Shown piece after piece: positions 56,123 through 64,000 of a stretch of 64,000 nucleotides of DNA. The notes under the pieces were generated by a model. The model ran no database searches. It had not been told where the DNA came from and was given only the letters and a program-made list of their open reading frames with translations. The stretch is from assembly GCA_000827205.1 (NCBI GenBank), contig KN832563.1:282268-346267 (forward strand), in the 5' to 3' direction. The stretch's first letter is position 1. The number at the start of each line of letters is the position of its first letter. Made by a program: the position numbers and the translations under genes. Source of the DNA: Plicaturopsis crispa FD-325 SS-3 (taxonomy: Eukaryota > Basidiomycota > Agaricomycetes > Amylocorticiales > Amylocorticiaceae).

Positions 56123-57743
56123 TCAGTGATTGACGGCTATATAGACTAACTTTAGAAGGTACACGTCCGGCGAATGCGTAGAACTCACGAGTACTGGTAG
56201 CACACTCGAACGGTGTGACTCAAATATGGCTGATGTCGAACCAGAATGTTGAGGGTACGCTACTTTATAGATGCCGTGTTCCATTCTGAAAGTACCGGGT
56301 CTGGCGCTCTCGATCATCGAGCTCAGGTCGGGCCCAAAATCACCGACAATTGCTTCGAGCAGGGCGAGTTTCTCAGTAACATTAGTTAATGTTATGAAGA
56401 CCCTGCGTCGGGCGATGAGTTCGAGTAGACAGCCTCCTATCCCAAACACGTCAGTCGCAGGAGAACACATCTTGGCTGCGCGGATAATTCGTCAGGTTTC
56501 GTGCGTTGATCTGGAAGAGTGAAGAGGTGCATGGCACGTACTCAGTGTAACCTCTGGGGGCTCATATGTCATGGGCGAAGTGCGTTCCGGAGGGAGAAAG
56601 CCGCTCGATAGAATTGAAGCGTCACTGAAGTCAGCGATGCGAATGCGAACGTCGCTCATGATAGTCTGCAAATGATAGGTAAATGATCTCTATAGCTCGC
56701 GCAGAGTCTCGTAAGAGAAGAGTTAGATGAAGGTCAACAACCTTGGTGCGAAAACTGTGAGCGTCGGTCATTTCGACGACGTTAACAGGTTGCCATGTTT
56801 CGAGAAGGATGTTTTGCAGGCAGATGTTTCTATGGACGATATTCCTGGACCGTAGATCTACAAAACAGGCGAGTCAGGTTTGGTAGCGGTATCAATGAGA
56901 AAGCAAACCGTGCAGACATTCAAGCCCTTGAAGCACCTGAAACCCTATCGTGCGGATATGTCTCAAGGGCAAAAAGAAGCCATCGGCCTCCGAAGGTAGG
57001 TTGGCGAGGTTTCGAGCGTATAGTGTAAATATAAGATATACTCTCTCAATGTGCACGGTCCCGTATATCAGGTGAACGAAGCGGCTACAAATGAGAGGAA
57101 AGGTCATCGAGAGAAAAATCGGCCTAAAGGAAGGTACACTGACTCAGCGTACGGGGGTGGAGCCGACTTCACGATCTCCAGAAGGGCGAATTCCGTGTCG
57201 ATGGCCCTGCTTGTCTCTCGAATGGGAGAGAGGACAATCTTCACCGCTACGTCTGTATTTGACTGCTCATCGAAGCCCCCGACCACGCAAGACGCCTTCC
57301 CCCTGTCCAGGAAATGGGAGAACTGACCTGATCAGAGGTGAGCGAAAGGTGTATGGAGATTATAATCACAGAGCATCGCTCACAGGAGTAGCCTTGCGGT
57401 CCAAGGCTAATGCGTGTAGGTCTCGGAGAGGGACCTGATCTTCTAATACAAGGAGAGTATAAGCAAATACAACTGGAGACGGGGCCGCGACGTACGATGG
57501 TTGTGTGCGCACCGTTGTTTCTCCGGCCATACCGTACAAGGCTGGATCAGGCGCATCGACAGGCGCCTGGCTTGGTTGACCTGATGAGTTCAGGTCGCGT
57601 AAGAAATCTGTCCATTCGGTATTACGGACGACTGCAGGGCTTTCGAAGGTCGAGTGTCGCCCTCTATGCCTGTTATCATTGAACCCGTTGTTGTTACCCG
57701 AGTCCAAATGTCCAAACTCTGCTAGGCGAATCGGATTAAGCAT
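56123..57743 (-). CDS. PK-2: LAMMER/CLK-like kinase domain, probably inactive
   Basis: Multi-exon, minus strand; not all borders are fixed. The N-terminus is Asn/Ser/Pro-rich. N-lobe: DRGKASCVVGG and DVAVKIVLSPI keep the ATP Lys. FLPLRHIRTIGFQVLQGLECLH matches the LAMMER helix before the catalytic loop. That loop reads IVHRNICLQNILL, with Asn for the catalytic Asp (near 56830). The metal site is ADFSDAS, PPE stands for APE, and SPATDVFGIGGCLLELI with LLEAIVGDFG are LAMMER-like C-lobe parts. An intron follows the PPE block at the same place as in PK-1. It is a paralogue of PK-1 and probably cannot phosphorylate. A scaffold or regulatory role is inference. Confidence 0.65.
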
Positions 57744-58914
57744 TTCGGCACGGGAGAGAACGAGCGGACGTACCTCCTACTCGAGCCGCAGGATCAGAGC
57801 TCCAAAAGCGGTGATCCTGGTCGCCAATCATCCGTATTGTACGTCACGACTGTATGAACGGTGAACTTGTGCGGGGGCCAATAATCGCTTGAAATTGACC
57901 GAGATAAAAATGGGGCTCACAAGCGCTGCTGAGAAGTGGGCATTTCAGTCGAAGGAAAGAACAGCTTTAAATGTCGCAGAAGCTCCAGGTGTGGTGATCG
58001 TACCCTTCTTTTTCCTCTATATCATGCTCCATGTCTAGGGGTAACATAGTAATGTCCGCACCATAATGTCTAGTCAATTCAAAACCTGCGTCCTGCTCCA
58101 AGAAGCGTCAGCTTTTGACAAGCAAGGAACGGACGTTTCGCGCCTCCGGCCAGAAACGGAAACATGTCAGAGATGTTCAGCTGATTTTGTGACATGAGAT
58201 ACATACCATCCCTTTTTGCGGTCATCTCATGGTCCAGACTTCGTCGTTCCCGCAAAAAAAAACTGGGTGCATAAGAGGAAAAGCACGCGTACGCGACTAA
58301 CGGGGACAGGAATCCGCTGTATGTTCTGCACATCATGTCAACGGGCCAACGCAGGGGTAGTGGGCATGCCGTATGAGCATCCGTAATCGCGGGAAGAGCG
58401 GGAAGGTTCTTACCTTCTCACAAGGAACGGAAAACTTTGGTATCACGCCCATGCACACGGTGATTTTCGCGGATAATGTCAGTTGTGCAGTGTGTCCGAG
58501 GGCCTTTTGAGATAAGTGAGTACTGTGGTTTATATTATCACCGATGAAATTGTAGAACACGCCACCGAGCTCCTAAAACTCACCAGGCGCATGGCTACAT
58601 AGACGAGACAGGTAAGCTTCGACAAGGAACTTCTTGCAATGTATCAATTGTGCAGACGACAAATGAGATCTACGACGACAGAATGGACGGCGACGAGACC
58701 CTCCCCCAGTGCCTGATTCGGCCTCCGTACGCGGGAGTGGTGACTGCGCAACAGCCAGTGTCAGCACATTGAAAAGCAAGGTAAAGAAGCCTGAACTTAC
58801 TGTACCCGTCAACTTCGGGAGTTACGCCCGAGCAACTGGATACGATGCTAAGTAGGACTATTACTCGGAATATCTTCCAGTCATAGTCAACTTTATCGCC
58901 GTTCGAACATGCAA
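57744..58914. other. Gene-poor interval
   Basis: Short minus-strand frames at 58079-58560 and 58573-58918 have no recognised family. The latter could be an extra 3' exon of the gene at 58915-60075, but no good splice was found. Confidence 0.35.
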
Positions 58915-60075
58915 TCAATGGGACTCACAGCGCACGAAGCTTTCGAGAGACAATGTTTCACCCTCATCCTTTTCTATGGCTAGGGAGAACCGTGGTCCGT
59001 TGGGAACATTCAACGTCGTACGCATATACAAGTCCTCTGACGACGTCGTTGAGAATTCGGAGATCAAATAATAATACACCGTGAATTTGTTTACCTTCGT
59101 AGTCCACGATCCACGTAAACCTGTCACCTACAAAGCGCGGATAAACCAGTTCTCGCGTCCAAACGGAGTCGTCGTATGGTGTACTAATGACTCTGAAAGG
59201 TGGCCCGCGGTAGCCGTCGGTCCACGAAGGAGAGGTGAAGATAGGGTGTCTAGGTAGTTTGCATTGGACAGAGATCCTGTCGCGAAAGGTGGCAAGTGGG
59301 AATATCGACATGGCGCAATTACCGAAGATGCAATTCATGATCTCGGCTATGAAAGGATCAGTTGAAATAGCAAGTATTGGAGTGAGTGACACGTACTAGA
59401 CGGGAACGCTAGCACAGCGTTGATGGGTTCCCCTCGAGTCAGAATCAGACGAATCTGCTGAATGTGCGGTAACACGCTACGCGACCGAGTGGAAATAGAC
59501 GAGGCAAATGGGAAGATGCCAACTATATGCGATTGCTCGTCGTCGACGGACCCGTGCACATATACGGACGAGATTGGGTGAAGCAGTCTACGGTCGACCG
59601 CGGACAAGAAGTTACCACCACCAAGGTATTGGTAGCCGTGCGTCGCAACATATCCTCCTAGGCTCCGAATTCCAGACCGAGGGACATATATGTCCATTGT
59701 GACACTGGTGTCGTAGGTGCGGTCGAAAAACTGCAAAGCACCTGGGCCCGATATCAGCGCTTTTGACGCTACAAGTTGCAGACGAAACGACAAGGGTGAT
59801 TTCATCCACAGACGGAGGAAGTGATCGATAGACCAATGTGTGATTTTGAACCCGAAAGACAGCAGTCGGATCCGGCGATTCAGATTGCAAAAGACGACAA
59901 TCATGTCCGGCGGCCAGCAGCAAAAGAATCGATGAAAGAAAGCTTGGTTTCCCTGGCGAAGCAGTCGATCCAAAGGGCAGACATCCGTACTAGCACAAGG
60001 GACGTCGTTGTGGTTATCCTGAAGGTGCGTAGTTGGGTCTAAAATGGAGAAAGACATCGCTGTATTCGCAGACAA
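58915..60075 (-). CDS. Basidiomycete orphan with nucleotidyltransferase-like motif
   Basis: Three exons on the minus strand: 59397-60075, 59095-59346 and 58915-59036, giving 350 residues. ALISGPGALQFFDRTYDTSVTMDIYV (about residues 100-130) resembles the GSxALQFFDR...SDLDIYV pattern of a large uncharacterised Agaricomycete family, which recalls a nucleotidyltransferase fold. Here the first Asp of the DxD pair is replaced. IRLILTRGEPINAVLAFPS then fits the same family, as do TEIMNC and GDRFTWIVDYE. The family assignment rests on recall and was not searched. Start codon and last exon are plausible but not proven. Confidence 0.6.
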
Positions 60076-61079
60076 CGTCGAACACTTCGACCTCTGGTCC
60101 CACTTATTTGTCGCGGAGATGGAACCTTAATAGGAGTGGCTGGTGATTATGTGTACATATTTTGACCAAAAATTTCTTGGCTGAGTGCCAGATGACCCCG
60201 GAGTTTACGCAGCGTTGCAATCTTTGGCCAGCCACGTCCTACCTAATGAACTCGCGACACAGAGGTGTGCAGTCACCTGCAGTGTCTTCTTATCCGACCT
60301 CCTGACAGTAGAATTCGCAACGGAGCAGTCGATGTTCGACGTTCTGAGCCGCGGTCCACGCCGAACAAATGCTGGCCGTTCGAGGTACCCGCTGATTGCA
60401 GCTATGTCAGATAGTCGGTTTCTGGTGGGTCATGTTCTATGAGATCGAACTCAATCTTGACATGGCAGTCTCATCTGTTACACAGGACCCACCAAGTCGC
60501 GGCGTTACCGTGGAGCAAAATACCACACCTAGCACATGCGATACAGAGCAATGAACTCAACTTCGGCGTTCTCACCCACATTATACCCATTCTACTGGTA
60601 ATCCATGACTGATCACCATGAATGTCGGATCACAACGAATGTCGGCAGGTACCTGTCTCTCAAATGTTCTCCGCTATCCTCTCGCATGCTCAGTCAACTG
60701 GATGTTATATAGCTTTTCCAGTTGGCTGCCCGGTACACCGAAAACAATGGATGACCTCAACCAGGAAACGGTCGCTATCTCCGATCAGTGCTCTACGACG
60801 CCAGCAACAGACGTAGGTAAGTGTGAATATAACGCCTCTGTGGATTGCATGACACTGCAATATCGCTGACCCGTTCTCATCAAAGATTCACGGTACGCGA
60901 GCATTGTGGATAGCATACACCACCCTATCCAAGAGACTTTGAAACCGTGGGCTATGGAGCGCATGTAGACGTCGTCGTTCCAGTGTTCTGAGTACTTGTA
61001 CTGACTCAACCGTTACAGGCAATCGTCACGATACTATTTTTTACCGAACGGCGTCAACGGGAAGTCCTTTCCCAACGAA
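60076..61079. other. Intergenic before the F-box/LRR-like gene
   Basis: A possible 5' exon at 60749-60816 (MDDLNQETVAISDQ) ends in a good donor but does not join the next frame. No gene is called. Confidence 0.35.
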
Positions 61080-62104
61080 ATGAAAGACGCTATTATGCGC
61101 CTCCTTCCACGGAGAGATCTGGCCTCGTTTATGTCAACGTGTGTGGGCGCAGCTCGCGACGGCGCCCCCTACTTGTACGACACAATAATGGTTGCGGATA
61201 AACAAGCTCTCAAATGCTTTCGCACCATTCTCGACCAACGATCGTCCTTTGTACATTATGCCAGCCTCGTTCGTGAGCTCCGTTTCTCTTACACGCCGAG
61301 GACGGATGTTGTTTTTTGCTCCGTCCTCTTCTGCGATGTTCTCCGCGTTACACACGACCTCCGGAAGTTGAGCATCGACGTGGAACCCCACGGTGCCGAA
61401 GAACTATCAACGATGCTTCAGCTTTTTCGAGTGCTCGTTCCGCCAAGGCTTGTGCCTGCGGAGGGTGCATACCTGCCAAAATTACACTCGTTGGCGATCT
61501 CCCGTGGCTGCGGCCTCCTCAACCTCGTCGACAGTGCTAACCTCACTGCTGTACGCGTCGGACCATTCTCCCATAAGGAGTTCCTCGGCATGGCGATCCC
61601 GTTCCTTTCCAGCCACGACAGCACGTCGTACGCGACCGATATTTCCTGTATTATTCCCGACTTCGTACAACCCCGAAGCTTCATATCGGGGGTCATGAAC
61701 CATTTCCCATACATGATACATCTAACCGTCGACCAACACATGCTCGACCCGGATGTGAGTACGATTGCTCTCTGCAAGTCTTAATCATTTTCCCGCGTGA
61801 CCAATGCTTTTGTTGGTTCCAGAAAATTCTAGAGACACTCACAGATATCCCTCGCTCTCCGCCTCCTCTCAAAACAATAACTTGTAACGCGTGCACTCGA
61901 CTGTTATTCCATCTTCCCAGTCTCGACATCGCCGATGAACGTATTCTAGCCCTTATGCGTGCAATCACGACCATCGGCAAGCTGTACCCAACATTGGAGC
62001 GCGTTACGTTTGGAAAGATAACTTGGTACTGGTCTTCGGACCAGGAAAGGTGGATCCTTGATTCCGGCTTGAGCTCATTGCGTCGTATCAACGGGGACAA
62101 TTAA
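61080..62104 (+). CDS. F-box/LRR-like protein
   Basis: Two exons: 61080-61754 and 61823-62104, giving 318 residues. The first residues, MKDAIMRLLPRRDLASFMSTC, resemble the second half of an F-box. The frame is open upstream (FLPNGVNGKSFPNE), so a 5' exon may be missing. Later parts are leucine-rich (ELRFSYTP, LRKLSIDVEP, LPKLHSLAISR), as in other mushroom F-box proteins. It ends close to a diverged tandem duplication. A likely SCF adaptor of unknown target. Confidence 0.6.
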
Positions 62105-62107
62105 CGC

Positions 62108-62372
62108 GAAAGGGCTTCGGTAGGTTTTCTACTTTGGCATCCCAGCCAACTCCTGGTCGCTTCCCGTACTCACCGTGTATTCCTGGACTCTTAGGATACG
62201 TGCAACGAAGCGATGCAGGCCGTCCAAAGCCGTGCGGAGCGTAAAAGGGCTTCGGTACGATTTCTACTCCAACATCCAACCACGACTCGTTCGCATTGCT
62301 TATCCACTGTATACTCTTGGACTCTTAGGATCTGTGCAACGGTGCAACGTGTGCCATCCGAACCCGTGCGGT
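62108..62372 (+). repeat. Two diverged tandem copies of a ~130-nt unit
   Basis: Both units start with AAAGGGCTTCGGTA, share TGGACTCTTAGGAT and end near AGCCGTGCGG / ACCCGTGCGG. The copies begin at about 62108 and 62240. Confidence 0.65.
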
Positions 62373-63039
62373 GTCGACAGTTTCATACACATATCTTTGT
62401 ACGGCCAATAACTCTACAAAGCGACTTACAAAATATGATGCTCTTTTCCGAACGCGTACGAAACGGTTAGCCCAGTATAAGGGCAAGTGAACACCCTGTC
62501 TAAAACCGAGCGAAAGCAGGTTTGCTGACGACTATGAGACGAAGAAAATTGGAAGTAAAGGCCAAATTTCCCAGAGTACGAAGCCGAGGATCGGAGTTCG
62601 AAAGATGACGCCGTTCTGTTCGTGATTGCGAGGAACAATTGCTTTCTGCGGCTACCTGGGGATCGCCACCACGGCGCAGGTTGACAGCCGACGCTCAACG
62701 GTCATTCTCAAACCTTGCTCTCATAATTTACTCAGCCGCTCTTTTCACTCGTCAACATTCTAACCGGACCCACGGAAGATCTGTGACGTCTCAAAAAAGC
62801 GGATCTCTGTGACCTCTCCGTTGGCGCCTTTGGACGCAATGGCGGACAAAATATTTCGTAGGCACAAGAAGACTTCAGGCTAATTTCAGGTATGTAATTG
62901 CGAGCTCGGTAACGACTATACTCGCTACGAGCTTATTCCAGGATAACCGATTATAGTGGACGATCCCTCCTCCTTTGTTTCGTTGATCCAACTATCGAAC
63001 CTCGTAAGCGTATTGGCACGACGTTTTCAACAAGGTCAC
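62373..63039. other. Intergenic
   Basis: Nothing recognisable is seen. Confidence 0.35.
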
Positions 63040-63375
63040 TTACAGGCCAACTATCAAGTTTATGAATGCCAAAGAGCCTTCCACCATTTGGACCATAGCA
63101 GAACAATCCCGTCGTCCCAACATCACTACAACAATGTTCCCATGCCATTGTACGTGGAACATGTCTTGGATGGACTCGTTCCGAGGGCAAGAGGTCGACT
63201 GTTTGGATGAAAGTATTGCCACGCCGTTGTGAAGCCACATAGCAATTCGGGGGGCTTGCCACACATAATGCACATCGTATTTCTTCCCAAAAACTTCGCG
63301 GCAGTCCAGGGCGTCGACGGCGAATGGATACTCTCCCCACACAGAATCGAATTCCTTGATTGGCAGGTGTATCAA
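63040..63375 (-). CDS. Possible exon of an unknown protein
   Basis: A minus-strand frame of 112 codons reads like coding sequence (DALDCREVFGKKYDVHYVWQ, FHVQWHGNIVVVMLGRRD). The last part recalls a W-x-GNIVV pattern seen in uncharacterised basidiomycete proteins. Ends and splicing are not resolved, and the opposite strand is also open. Confidence 0.35.
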   Translation of the reverse strand: MIHLPIKEFDSVWGEYPFAVDALDCREVFGKKYDVHYVWQAPRIAMWLHNGVAILSSKQSTSCPRNESIQDMFHVQWHGNIVVVMLGRRDCSAMVQMVEGSLAFINLIVGL

Positions 63376-64000
63376 TTTGGACCGATGAAAATCCGTGGGA
63401 AATATCGCGCAACGGTATGTTGTACGATCTACTTCCTACCACAAAGTGAGCGTGCGTCCATCGTCGTAAAAACACTAGCTCACCGTTTTCAGGAGCAGTA
63501 CTCGACGGTTCAACTTCTCGACGTGTTTCTTGTCGAACACTTGCCGATCGCCTTTGCGGAGAGACGAGTTCGCCTGTTCCATTCCCTTTCCACCGGATCG
63601 TACTCGCTCATGTACAGTCCTCAAAAAAGCCGCGACAAATACCTTTGTCCTTCTCGTCTTCATCAGGCCTTCGCTTCGAGAACGTAAGCCTGCAGCCAGC
63701 TCGGGAGGTGAACACTTTGTTGTTCGATTTCTGAACAAGGTGAGTACTCGACGTCGCTATATTATGAGAGAGCACGTATTCACTTTCGTCAGCAGTCAGA
63801 CGGTCAAAAATTAGGAGAACAGCGGACGTTGGCCAATCCACCTGCGGCCCTGTATACGTGCGTGACTCTTGGCACGACGACTCACATGTCCAAATTTTCA
63901 GTATGTCTGAATCGCCGCGGTTATGCCGTAAGTTTACGTTCCATCGTGGCAGTGCGACTCCTGGGAGATAGACACATGTTTCACTGTGAGTTTGTCAACT
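63376..64000. other. Unresolved right end
   Basis: Several weak frames are present on both strands, probably exons of a gene that continues past the window. None can be assigned. Confidence 0.3.

Noticed and set aside
1-64000. Transposons, LTR elements, virus-like elements, CRISPR arrays, rRNA or tRNA genes
   Set aside because: None with recognisable domains, terminal repeats or folds was seen by reading both strands. Short or highly decayed elements could still be present in the gene-poor gaps.

Overview
The window is nuclear DNA of a filamentous basidiomycete, most likely an Agaricomycete. Genes are packed on both strands and cut by many 45-90 nt GT-AG introns. Recognisable products have fungal relatives: OPI1, HSE1, MMS2, UBC6, CDC8, CWC27, APN2, an augmin (HAUS6-like) subunit, FAD monooxygenases, F-box proteins and norsolorinic-acid-reductase-like SDRs. 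No rRNA, tRNA, CRISPR array or recognisable transposon was found. Exon coordinates were derived by hand from splice sites, reading-frame arithmetic and paralogue comparison.

Region 1 (1-14.6 kb): a co-oriented array of six short-chain dehydrogenase/reductase (SDR) genes, the first cut by the window edge. Two broken SDR fragments lie between copies 3 and 4. Copies share intron positions but have lost different introns. An OPI1-type regulator of phospholipid synthesis sits between SDR-5 and SDR-6, with minisatellite-like repeats just upstream and in its long first intron.

Region 2 (14.6-39.1 kb): housekeeping genes, many in convergent or divergent pairs. They are an F-box gene, MMS2 back-to-back with HSE1, a second F-box gene, UBC6, CDC8 back-to-back with CWC27, a HAUS6-like gene, two tandem FAD monooxygenases and APN2. 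Five genes in a row from 14.7 to 25.6 kb touch ubiquitin biology.

Region 3 (39.6-64 kb): a looser, accessory-looking stretch. It holds two paralogous TKL-type kinases, two diverged LAMMER/CLK-like kinases that lack the catalytic Asp (likely pseudokinases), a small heat-shock protein, two paralogous orphan genes flanking the first TKL kinase, a Myb/SANT-like gene, a protein with a degraded nucleotidyltransferase-like motif and an F-box/LRR-like gene. Long gaps hold only unresolved reading-frame fragments and diverged repeats. This kinase/pseudokinase/chaperone island is the best candidate for an undescribed system, but any functional link is inference.

Across the window at least seven introns appear to end in AAG and one in GAG instead of CAG or TAG. 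Most are fixed by a paralogue or a conserved protein motif.
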